Notes under the pieces: model-generated
What the model saw: the letters and a program-made list of their open reading frames with translations, nothing else
Database searches by the model: none
What the model was told of the DNA's origin: nothing
In this document: positions 1-5,811 of the stretch, piece by piece
Layout of the letters: every line of letters starts with the position of its first letter
Position numbering within the stretch: the stretch's first letter is position 1
Origin: Eudoraea sp.
Lineage (GTDB): Bacteria; Bacteroidota; Bacteroidia; Flavobacteriales; Flavobacteriaceae
Reading direction: 5' to 3'
Assembly (NCBI GenBank): GCA_013042925.1
Contig: JABDPH010000264.1
Span: 1 to 8,281, forward strand
DNA: 8,281 bases
Made by a program: the position numbers and the translations under genes

Positions 1-33
1 GATAAGAAGTAGCGTGGTTGTAGTTTTTCTCAT
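1..33 (-). CDS. Start of an exported protein, cut by the window edge
   Basis: An ATG at 33-31 on the minus strand opens a frame that stays open to base 1 and reads MRKTTTTLLLI. A basic pair followed by small and hydrophobic residues is how a Sec signal peptide begins, so this is probably the first 11 codons of an exported or outer-membrane protein. It lies just beyond the minus-strand terminator at 62-101, so it would be a separate transcription unit. A TATTTTTA box (71-64, minus) is one base away from the Bacteroidota -7 element but sits inside the terminator's T-rich tail. Only 33 bases are visible, so the function cannot be assigned, and a chance ATG is possible. Confidence 0.4.
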   Translation of the reverse strand, partial: MRKTTTTLLLI

Positions 34-61
34 ATTTCAAGGGGAGTTGAATGTGTTAGGG

Positions 62-101
62 TATAAAAATAAAAAACGACCTTTGAAATCAAAGGTCGTT
101 T
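62..101 (-). terminator. Rho-independent terminator of the ABC exporter/PUR unit
   Basis: A near-perfect inverted repeat (arms 74-86 and 89-101, AAACGACCTTTGA and its complement) forms a stem of about 12 bp with a tiny loop. Read on the minus strand it is followed by TTTTTTATTTTTA, a good U-tract. It begins 22 bases beyond the stop codon of the PUR gene, where a terminator for that minus-strand unit is expected. Confidence 0.88.
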
Positions 102-122
102 AGAAGTTTTTGTGATTTTAAT

Positions 123-494
123 TCAGATATCCTCAAAATCCAAATCTGTGAAACTATCAGTAGAAGATATTTCTCCGTTCTCACTAGGCTCTATCTTTTT
201 AAAGTCCTTTTGATGTCTTTCTGAGATGACTTCATGCCCTTTTTCATCTATAATATAGTCCATCATTTCTCCCATAATCTCTCTAAAGGATTGGAAATCC
301 TCTTTATAGAGATATATTTTGTGTTTTTTGTAGTGGAAGGAGCCATCATCATGGGTAAATTTTTTACTCTCAGTAATGGTCAGATAATAATCTCCTGCCT
401 TTGTACTCCTAACATCAAAAAAGTATGTCCTTCTCCCTGCTCTTAAAACTTTTGAGAAAATTTCTTCCTGATCCATTAAATCTTTATCGCTCAT
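123..494 (-). CDS. PUR-domain (DUF3276) nucleic-acid-binding protein
   Basis: This is a 123-residue protein of the DUF3276/PUR family, which is widespread in Bacteroidota. The family carries the PUR fold known from eukaryotic Pur-alpha and the Borrelia protein BpuR, which bind single-stranded DNA or RNA. The core runs from about residue 10 to 85 and contains EEIFSKVLRAGRRTYFFDVR, then DYYLTITESKK, then the lysine-rich KKHKIYLYKEDF strand and the FREIM helix. The last 20 or so residues are rich in Asp, Glu and Ser (DLDFEDI at the end) and look disordered. It is cytoplasmic, with no signal peptide or membrane segment. The gene is 78 bases downstream of the ABC exporter gene on the same strand and ends at the terminator at 62-101, so read-through from the ABC promoter is likely. 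An imperfect promoter of its own (CATTTTTG at 542-535 with TTG at 565-563) is possible. M1 is preferred over M7 because it opens the longest frame. The cellular target is unknown; RNA binding and a regulatory role are inferred. Confidence 0.88.
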   Translation of the reverse strand: MSDKDLMDQEEIFSKVLRAGRRTYFFDVRSTKAGDYYLTITESKKFTHDDGSFHYKKHKIYLYKEDFQSFREIMGEMMDYIIDEKGHEVISERHQKDFKKIEPSENGEISSTDSFTDLDFEDI

Positions 495-572
495 TTGTTA
501 TATATCTAGTTGGTTACTATTCCCAAAATATCTTCAAAAATGAAAAAAAAAAGCTTATCCAGCAACATTTTA

Positions 573-2327
573 CTAGATTTCTTTCGCTGAAAGTTGATTG
601 ATATACAGCTCTTTGTAGTAGCCGTCTATTTCTATCAATTTGTTGTGAGTGCCCTCTTGGAGGACCTTTCCGTCTTCCAGAACTATTATCTTATCTGCAT
701 TTTTGGCTGAAGAAACTCGATGGCTCACGATTAGTGTGGTTCGTAAATGTGAAGCAAGTTTCAGGTTGTGTAATATTTCTTCTTCAGTCTCGGTATCTAC
801 AGCAGACAGGCAATCATCGAATAAATATACCCTTGGGTCTTTTAGCAATGCCCTGGCTATTGAAACCCGCTGTTTTTGACCTCCACTAAGTGTAATACCC
901 CTTTCGCCAAGAATAGTATCATACTTTTTCGAAAAGCCCATGATGTTTTCATGTACTGCAGCTTTTCTGGCAACTTCTAAAATTTCACTTTCTGTTGCGT
1001 CTTCTTTGCCAAATTTGATATTATTTTTTATGGTGTCAGAAAACAGAAACGCATCTTGCGGAACAGCGCCGATAGCAGACCTTAAACTATTTAAGTTTAA
1101 TTTTTGAACCGGGACATTGTCAATTAATATTTCTCCGGAAGAAGCATCGTATAATCTGGCAATTAGGTCCAGGATAGTAGATTTTCCAGAGCCGGTTTTT
1201 CCAATTATTGCAACCGTTTCCCCTTCATCTATCGTGAAAGATATATTTTTAAGTGCTGTAATATTTGTGTCTTCATAGGTAAATGTAACATTCTTAAACT
1301 CTATGGAGCCTCTAATAGGGGTATCTTCTATAACTTCATTACTAATCTCAGGCTGTTCCTTTAAGAACTCATTTATTCTCTTTTGGGAAGCTTCTGCACG
1401 CTGCACAATGGAGGTTAACCATCCAACGACAGCAACCGGCCATGTTAACATATTTACATAAAGGATGAATTCGGCGATGGTACCAATAGATAAGATTTCA
1501 CCATTTATATATTGTTTGCCTCCCACATAGATCACGAAAATATTACTGATTCCAATTAACAAGATCATCAATGGAAAAAACCAGGCGTTTACCTTGGCCA
1601 AATCCATGCTTTTATCTTTCCCTTCATTGGCGAGAACGATAACTTCATTATTTATCTGTGGTTCCAGGTTATAAGCTTTTATTACGGATACTCCGGAAAA
1701 GGATTCCTGGGCAAAGGTTGATAAGGTAGAAAGGTATTCCTGTACTTTGGTACTTCGTTTATGAATAATTTTACTTATCTGATAAATTAATACTGAAAGT
1801 ACTGGTAAGGGTAATAATGAATAAAATGCAATTGTTGGGGCTTTAATGAACATAAGAGGAATAAGACAAACAAAAAGGGTTAGCGTTTGAATTCCGTACA
1901 TTATCGCCGGTCCGCTGTAGAGCCTCACCTGACCTACATCTTCACTTATCCTGTTCATAAGATCACCGGTACGATTCTTTTTATAAAAATTCAGACTTAA
2001 AAGTTGGTAATGATCGAATACTTCGTTTTTTAGGTCGAATTCAATATATCGCGATACATTTATAATGGTCTGTCGCATTAAAAAAGTAAAGAATCCCGAT
2101 AGTAAAGCAGCACCGACAATGATCAGTATGTACTCCAAAAGCAAATCTCTTGCCTGTGGCTCTGTAATTTGGGAAGCTACATAGTTTTCAACTACTTCAA
2201 TTGATTTTTTTACATAGGAAGGCATTACCAATTGAAATATCCTCGCAATAATGGTAATAATAATACCAATGAGTAATTTGAACCAATATTTTTTGAAGTA
2301 TTTGTCTAAGTGCCTGAGTTCTTTCAT
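573..2327 (-). CDS. ABC exporter half-transporter (membrane domain fused to ATPase)
   Basis: This 584-residue protein is a type IV (MsbA/MdlA-like) ABC exporter half of full length. The membrane domain spans about residues 1-315, with hydrophobic segments near 17-35, 65-83, 143-183, 250-268 and 280-305 and the intracellular-loop motif TGDLMNRISEDV at 120-131. The ATPase domain has an A-loop Tyr at 351, Walker A GKTGSGKST at 376-384, Q-loop Gln424, signature LSGGQ at 480-484, Walker B VYLFDD at 500-505, D-loop SAVD at 508-511 and H-loop His536. The residue after the Walker B Asp is Asp505, not the usual catalytic Glu. That is typical of one half of heterodimeric exporters such as MdlAB or TM287/288, yet no partner gene is present here. 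The substrate cannot be read from sequence; lipids, drugs or peptides are all possible. It is transcribed away from nusB from the promoter at 2367-2395. No Shine-Dalgarno sequence precedes the ATG. The family call is secure; the substrate and oligomeric state are open. Confidence 0.93.
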   Translation of the reverse strand: MKELRHLDKYFKKYWFKLLIGIIITIIARIFQLVMPSYVKKSIEVVENYVASQITEPQARDLLLEYILIIVGAALLSGFFTFLMRQTIINVSRYIEFDLKNEVFDHYQLLSLNFYKKNRTGDLMNRISEDVGQVRLYSGPAIMYGIQTLTLFVCLIPLMFIKAPTIAFYSLLPLPVLSVLIYQISKIIHKRSTKVQEYLSTLSTFAQESFSGVSVIKAYNLEPQINNEVIVLANEGKDKSMDLAKVNAWFFPLMILLIGISNIFVIYVGGKQYINGEILSIGTIAEFILYVNMLTWPVAVVGWLTSIVQRAEASQKRINEFLKEQPEISNEVIEDTPIRGSIEFKNVTFTYEDTNITALKNISFTIDEGETVAIIGKTGSGKSTILDLIARLYDASSGEILIDNVPVQKLNLNSLRSAIGAVPQDAFLFSDTIKNNIKFGKEDATESEILEVARKAAVHENIMGFSKKYDTILGERGITLSGGQKQRVSIARALLKDPRVYLFDDCLSAVDTETEEEILHNLKLASHLRTTLIVSHRVSSAKNADKIIVLEDGKVLQEGTHNKLIEIDGYYKELYINQLSAKEI

Positions 2328-2366
2328 TAAAATGGCTGGTAATGCAAATTGGTTTTAAGTGAAGGA

Positions 2367-2395
2367 CAAATATAGCTGATTGGTCACAAAACAAA
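2367..2395 (-). promoter_or_regulatory. Bacteroidota-type promoter for the ABC exporter gene
   Basis: On the minus strand, TTTG (2395-2392) and TATATTTG (2374-2367) are separated by 17 bases. This matches the Bacteroidota primary sigma consensus TTTG/TTG, 17-23 bases, TAnnTTTG with no mismatch. Transcription would start near 2360, giving a leader of about 30 bases before the ATG at 2327. Confidence 0.7.
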
Positions 2396-2430
2396 TGTTA
2401 TAAATCTGATAAGATAAATTGAGAATTAGG

Positions 2431-2459
2431 TTTGGAATTAAATTAGATTAGTATTTTTG
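2431..2459 (+). promoter_or_regulatory. Bacteroidota-type promoter for the nusB operon
   Basis: TTTG (2431-2434), a 17-base spacer and TATTTTTG (2452-2459) match the Bacteroidota -33/-7 consensus exactly. The start of transcription is expected near 2465, about 35 bases ahead of the nusB ATG. It diverges from the ABC promoter, with 35 bases between the two -33 elements, so the two promoters could share a regulator or compete. Confidence 0.75.
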
Positions 2460-2499
2460 CGGCGTTTTGTATTTCTAATTTAACACAAGGTTCTTTAAA

Positions 2500-3447
2500 A
2501 TGCTTACACGAAGGCAAATCAGGGTAAAAGTTATGCAATGCATATATGCTTTAACCTTATCGCACGATGAATCGTTAGAAAAACAGAAAAAATTTCTCCG
2601 AATAAGCATTGATAACACTTATACACTCTACCTACTTGTTTTAAGTCTATTAATAGAACTTCACAAAATGGAGGATAATTTCATCAGATTATCTTCTAAA
2701 AAATATTTGAACGGAAATGACGAGAAATATCCTGATAAGAAAAAGTTTCTGAACAATGCGGTACTTCGCCAAATTGCAAATAACTCCATGTTGCAAAATG
2801 AATTGACAAAAAGGAAATTAAACAATTGGGATCTGCACCAGGATTATGTCAAAATAGTATTTAATGAAATAAAAAATAGTGAACTTTTTGAGCAGTACAT
2901 GCTTAATACTGTAAGTAGCTACGAAGAGGATAAAAATTTTATAGCAAATCTTTTTAAGGAGGTAATTGCACCAAATGAAAGGATATACGAATATTTTGAG
3001 GATGATGAATTAACCTGGGTAGATGACATCCCTCTTGTGAATACTTTTGTATTAAAGCAATTGAAGAAGGTAAATGAGAAATTTGGTCATTCCTATTTTT
3101 TACCAAAGCTTTTGAAGGACCCAGATGATATGGTCTTTGCAGATCAGTTGTTAACAAAAACACTCTTAAATGATAAAAAATTTGAAGGAGAGATTCAATT
3201 AAAGACACCTAGCTGGGATAAAGATCGAATTGCAGATATAGATGCCATTCTTTTAAAGATGGCCATTTGTGAACTTACCGGTTTCTCTTCTATACCAGAG
3301 CGTGTAACCATTAATGAGTATTTAGAAATAGCAAAAGAGTATTCTACACCAAAGAGCAGCATCTTTATTAATGGTATATTGGATAAATTAGTAAAGGAAT
3401 ACAGGATTAGTGGAAAATTGAAAAAAACTGGGAGAGGATTATTATAA
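2500..3447 (+). CDS. nusB: Transcription antitermination factor NusB, long Bacteroidota form
   Basis: NusB pairs with NusE (ribosomal protein S10) on boxA RNA to support antitermination of rRNA operons, and it acts in the cytoplasm. The N-terminal helix MLTRRQIRVKVMQCIYAL is the family's opening motif. The C-terminal part, about residues 238-300, carries the canonical core: a W.KDR..DIDAILLKMAICEL helix, then VTINEYLEIAKEYSTPKSS and FINGILDKLV. At 315 residues it is more than twice the roughly 140 residues of the E. coli protein. The extra 170 or so residues lie between the first helix and the C-terminal core, and long NusB proteins are usual in Bacteroidota. Residues 147-186 line up without gaps with 213-252 (shared F, L, W, D and L at equal spacing), suggesting a degenerate internal copy. 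The basic tail GKLKKTGRGLL is typical. The gene opens a three-gene unit with a DUF1573 lipoprotein and yajC. A weak AAGG sits about 9 bases before the ATG. Confidence 0.93.
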   Translation: MLTRRQIRVKVMQCIYALTLSHDESLEKQKKFLRISIDNTYTLYLLVLSLLIELHKMEDNFIRLSSKKYLNGNDEKYPDKKKFLNNAVLRQIANNSMLQNELTKRKLNNWDLHQDYVKIVFNEIKNSELFEQYMLNTVSSYEEDKNFIANLFKEVIAPNERIYEYFEDDELTWVDDIPLVNTFVLKQLKKVNEKFGHSYFLPKLLKDPDDMVFADQLLTKTLLNDKKFEGEIQLKTPSWDKDRIADIDAILLKMAICELTGFSSIPERVTINEYLEIAKEYSTPKSSIFINGILDKLVKEYRISGKLKKTGRGLL

Positions 3448-3459
3448 ACAAATATTCCT

Positions 3460-3467
3460 TAATTTTG
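3460..3467 (+). promoter_or_regulatory. Possible -7 element ahead of the DUF1573 gene
   Basis: TAATTTTG fits TAnnTTTG exactly and lies 26 bases before the ATG at 3494. No TTG is found 17-23 bases upstream, so the -33 half is missing. It may be a weak internal promoter that boosts DUF1573 and yajC independently of nusB. Confidence 0.4.
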
Positions 3468-3476
3468 CATGCAAAA
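3463..3476. repeat. Perfect 14-base palindrome TTTTGCATGCAAAA
   Basis: This perfect dyad lies in the 46-base gap between nusB and the DUF1573 gene and overlaps the last five bases of the possible -7 element at 3460-3467. A dyad over a promoter could be a protein-binding site, or a short hairpin in the nusB message. It has no loop and no following T-run, so it is not a terminator. Function is not shown. Confidence 0.45.
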
Positions 3477-3493
3477 CATAAACAAAAATTATA

Positions 3494-3973
3494 ATGAAAA
3501 GATTATTTATCGCCCTAGGTTTGACCACAGCGTTAATGTTTAGCTCATGTAAGGAGAATGCCTCCAGTAAAGTTAACACCGCTAATGTTGAAGTGGCAGC
3601 AGAAAGAGACTTGCAGGCAAAAAAACTACCTGTAATGAAATTTGATAAATCGGAACATGATTTCGGTACTATTACACAAGGTACTCCGCAGGAGACTATC
3701 TTCACATTTACTAATACAGGTAACGCGCCTCTAATTATTACAAATGCAACTAGTAGTTGTGGTTGTACGGTTCCGAATCCTCCTAAGGATCCTATTGCCC
3801 CGGGTGAAACAGGTGAACTTCTTGTTAAGTTTAATGGTTCGGGTCAAAATCAGGTGACCAAGACTATTACCGTGACTGCTAACACGGAAAAAGGACAGGA
3901 AATGTTAAGAATTAAAGCATTTGTTAATCCAAAAGACGCGGGACCTACAGCAGCATTGGGCCCTGTTAATTAA
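3494..3973 (+). CDS. DUF1573 lipoprotein with Ig-like fold
   Basis: This 159-residue protein has a lipoprotein signal peptide: MKR, a hydrophobic stretch to residue 16, then FSSC with the acylated Cys at 19. The residues after it, KENASS, start with a basic and an acidic residue, which weakly resembles the surface-export signal known for some Bacteroidota lipoproteins. The final location, periplasmic or surface, is therefore open. Residues 50-145 form the DUF1573 domain: FDKSEHDFGTI, then TFTNTGNAPLIITNATSSCGCTVP with Cys89 and Cys91, then PGETGELLVKFN. This family belongs to the ASH/MSP-like immunoglobulin folds and is common in Bacteroidota. No enzymatic residues are evident and the molecular role is unknown; adhesion or scaffolding is a guess from the fold. 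It starts 46 bases after nusB and ends 25 bases before yajC, so co-transcription is likely. Confidence 0.88.
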   Translation: MKRLFIALGLTTALMFSSCKENASSKVNTANVEVAAERDLQAKKLPVMKFDKSEHDFGTITQGTPQETIFTFTNTGNAPLIITNATSSCGCTVPNPPKDPIAPGETGELLVKFNGSGQNQVTKTITVTANTEKGQEMLRIKAFVNPKDAGPTAALGPVN

Positions 3974-3998
3974 GTAATACAAAACTCAACACAAAATT

Positions 3999-4289
3999 AT
4001 GGGTGATATAGGACAATTTCTTCCAATGATACTCATCTTTGCCGTAGCATATTTTTTTATGATTCGTCCTCAGATGAAGCGCCAAAAGGATGAAAAGAAA
4101 TTTGCGGCAGCATTGAAGAAAGGTGATAAAATAGTTACTAAAAGTGGCTTGCATGGTAAAGTCGTGGATTTGAATGATAAAGATTTTTCTTGTATCATTG
4201 AGACCATGGCCGGTAGATTAAAATTTGACAGATCTGCCATCTCTATGGAAATGAGCTCCAAATTGAATGCGACACCCAAGGAAAAATAA
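3999..4289 (+). CDS. yajC: Sec translocon accessory protein YajC
   Basis: YajC is a small inner-membrane protein that associates with SecDF and the SecYEG channel. The 96 residues match the family's usual size. One membrane helix lies at about residues 7-22 (FLPMILIFAVAYFFMI), followed at once by the conserved RPQMKRQK turn. The cytoplasmic domain then has KKGDKIVTKSGLHGKVVDL at 40-58, the family's most conserved stretch. The C-terminus is short and charged. The gene follows the DUF1573 gene by 25 bases and is the last of the unit, since a strong terminator begins 21 bases after its stop. In several flavobacteria a YbbR-like gene and coaE follow yajC; they are absent here. Confidence 0.95.
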   Translation: MGDIGQFLPMILIFAVAYFFMIRPQMKRQKDEKKFAAALKKGDKIVTKSGLHGKVVDLNDKDFSCIIETMAGRLKFDRSAISMEMSSKLNATPKEK

Positions 4290-4310
4290 AATTACATGAG
4301 TTTGCATTAT

Positions 4311-4341
4311 AAAAACACCGGTGATCACCGGTGTTTTTTTT
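4311..4341 (+). terminator. Rho-independent terminator after yajC
   Basis: The 28 bases at 4311-4338 are a perfect palindrome centred on GATC (arms AAAAACACCGGTGA and its complement). The hairpin has a GC-rich CACCGGTG core and is followed by eight T residues (4334-4341). It closes the nusB-DUF1573-yajC unit. The opposite strand also has a five-T tail, but no minus-strand gene needs it. Confidence 0.92.
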
Positions 4342-4395
4342 GATCTTATAATTAGCTGAAAATCTGTATATTCAACTTTTTAATAATTCCTTACT

Positions 4396-5742
4396 ATGAA
4401 CTCTAACAGAAGAAAATTTATTAAAAACAGTTCTTTGTTCCTTTTGGGATCAAGTTCCTCTTTCCTATTTCCTGCTGAATTACTCGCATCTATCCGAAAA
4501 AGGGTAGGGGCAAACGATCAGATCAATATGGGATTGATTGGTTGTAATGGTATGGGCTTCAGTAACCTGCTTTCGCTATTGAAAATTAGCGAAGTTAGTG
4601 TAATTGCACTTTGTGATGTGGATGAAAATGTACTCGCGCGGCGCACCTCTGAGCTTGAAAAAGCGGGTATAAATAAACCGAAGTGGTATAAGGATTACAG
4701 AGAATTACTAGACAACAAGGATATTGATTTTGTGGTTATAGGAACTCCGGATCACTGGCATTGTCTTCAATTAACCGATGCTTTAGCCGCGGGTAAAGAT
4801 GTGTATTGTGAAAAACCAATAGCTAATTCTATGCAGCAATGTGAACTTATGTTAAACACTGTTGAAAAAAGTGAACGCATAGTTCAGATAGGCCAATGGC
4901 AACGTAGTCAGCCCCATTTTGTGGATGCTATAAATTTTGTGCACTCCGGAAAACTTGGCGAAATACGTTTGGCAAAGGCCTGGGCCTATCAGGGATGGAT
5001 GAAACCGGTTCCTATTCTTCCGGACGAGAAGTCACCTGCCGGGGTAGATTATGATATGTGGCTGGGACCAGCACCAAAACGAGCTTTTAACACTAACCGA
5101 TTTCATTTTAATTTCAGGTGGTTTTGGGATTATGCCGGTGGCCTTATGACAGACTGGGGAGTTCATTTAATTGACTATGCTCTATACGGAATGAAAGCTG
5201 GAACCCCAAAATCTGTAATGGCTATAGGGGGTAAGTTTGCCTATCCTAACGATGCTTCTGAAACACCAGATTCATTACAGGCAGTTTTTGAATATGATGA
5301 TTTTTCCATTCTATGGGAACATGCTACAGGTATTGATGGAGGAAATTATGGCAGAAATCATGGAATAGCTTTTATTGGGAATAATGGTACTTTGGTCCTG
5401 GACAGAAGCGGATGGGAAGTAATCCCCGAAAATGAATTTCAGGGGTGGGGCAAGGAAGGCATTCCACGGATGGAAGCTCTGCCCTTGCAACAGAATCAGG
5501 GAAGTGGATTGGATCTGCATACCAAAAACTTTATAGAGGCCGTAAAAAGCAGGAATGCCATAAACCTCAATGCACCAATTAAAGTAGGTTACGATGCAGC
5601 CATGGTATCACATATGGGAAATGTTGCGTACAAATCCGGGAATAGGGTTTATTGGGATGCAAATAGTGGAAGATTTACAGATCAAACGGCTAATGAAATT
5701 ATGATGGCGTCTTATAACAATGGCTGGAAATTACCGCAATAA
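4396..5742 (+). CDS. Gfo/Idh/MocA family oxidoreductase with twin-arginine leader
   Basis: This 448-residue protein belongs to the Gfo/Idh/MocA family, which oxidises or reduces sugars, inositols and related polyols with NAD(P), sometimes tightly bound. The leader NRRKFIK (residues 4-10), then a serine-rich hydrophobic stretch to about 31, is a Tat export signal. The protein would cross the inner membrane already folded, presumably with its cofactor. The Rossmann domain has GLIGCNGMG at 46-54, ALCDVD at 71-76 where the ribose is bound, GTPDHWH at 116-122 and the family's EKP triad at 139-141. The C-terminal domain holds the D-W-G-x-H motif at 253-257 (Asp253, His257), a candidate catalytic site. 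EKP argues for a dehydrogenase rather than a GH109 glycosidase, whose equivalent region differs. The substrate is not predictable. The gene stands alone behind the yajC terminator; a poor -7 box (TATATTCA, 4367-4374) is the best promoter candidate and there is no Shine-Dalgarno sequence. Confidence 0.9.
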   Translation: MNSNRRKFIKNSSLFLLGSSSSFLFPAELLASIRKRVGANDQINMGLIGCNGMGFSNLLSLLKISEVSVIALCDVDENVLARRTSELEKAGINKPKWYKDYRELLDNKDIDFVVIGTPDHWHCLQLTDALAAGKDVYCEKPIANSMQQCELMLNTVEKSERIVQIGQWQRSQPHFVDAINFVHSGKLGEIRLAKAWAYQGWMKPVPILPDEKSPAGVDYDMWLGPAPKRAFNTNRFHFNFRWFWDYAGGLMTDWGVHLIDYALYGMKAGTPKSVMAIGGKFAYPNDASETPDSLQAVFEYDDFSILWEHATGIDGGNYGRNHGIAFIGNNGTLVLDRSGWEVIPENEFQGWGKEGIPRMEALPLQQNQGSGLDLHTKNFIEAVKSRNAINLNAPIKVGYDAAMVSHMGNVAYKSGNRVYWDANSGRFTDQTANEIMMASYNNGWKLPQ

Positions 5743-5811
5743 GAAATCTTAGATTTAAAATTGACTTTATAATAAATTTCTGCTCACAAGTTTAAGGAGC
5801 AAGCAGTTATT

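Noticed and set aside
543..552. Run of ten A residues (T run on the minus strand) between the ABC and PUR genes, as a possible terminator
   Set aside because: The only hairpin before the T run on the minus strand is a 3-bp GCT/AGC stem, too weak for termination. The two genes are more likely co-transcribed, with the strong terminator at 62-101.
2197..2394. Minus-strand open frame of 65 codons overlapping the start of the ABC exporter gene
   Set aside because: It overlaps a clear exporter N-terminus in another frame, begins upstream of the likely transcript start, and resembles no known protein.
2954..3208. Minus-strand open frame of 84 codons inside nusB
   Set aside because: It lies wholly within a well-supported gene on the other strand, with no promoter or recognisable domain.
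4367..4374. TATATTCA as a -7 element for the Gfo/Idh gene
   Set aside because: It differs from TAnnTTTG at two of six defined positions, and the nearest TTTG is 24 bases upstream inside the terminator tail. Too weak to list as a promoter.
4396..5742. Reading the Gfo/Idh protein as a GH109 glycosidase
   Set aside because: GH109 enzymes share the fold and the export leader, but this protein keeps the EKP triad (139-141) typical of dehydrogenases. Glycosidase activity cannot be excluded, but the motif argues against it.
5744..5801. Short inverted repeats (AAATC/GATTT at 5744-5756 and TGCTC/GAGCA at 5781-5801) between the convergent oxidoreductase and YdeI-family genes
   Set aside because: Stems are only 5 bp and no clean T-run follows either of them on either strand. 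A bidirectional terminator would be expected here, but these do not support one.
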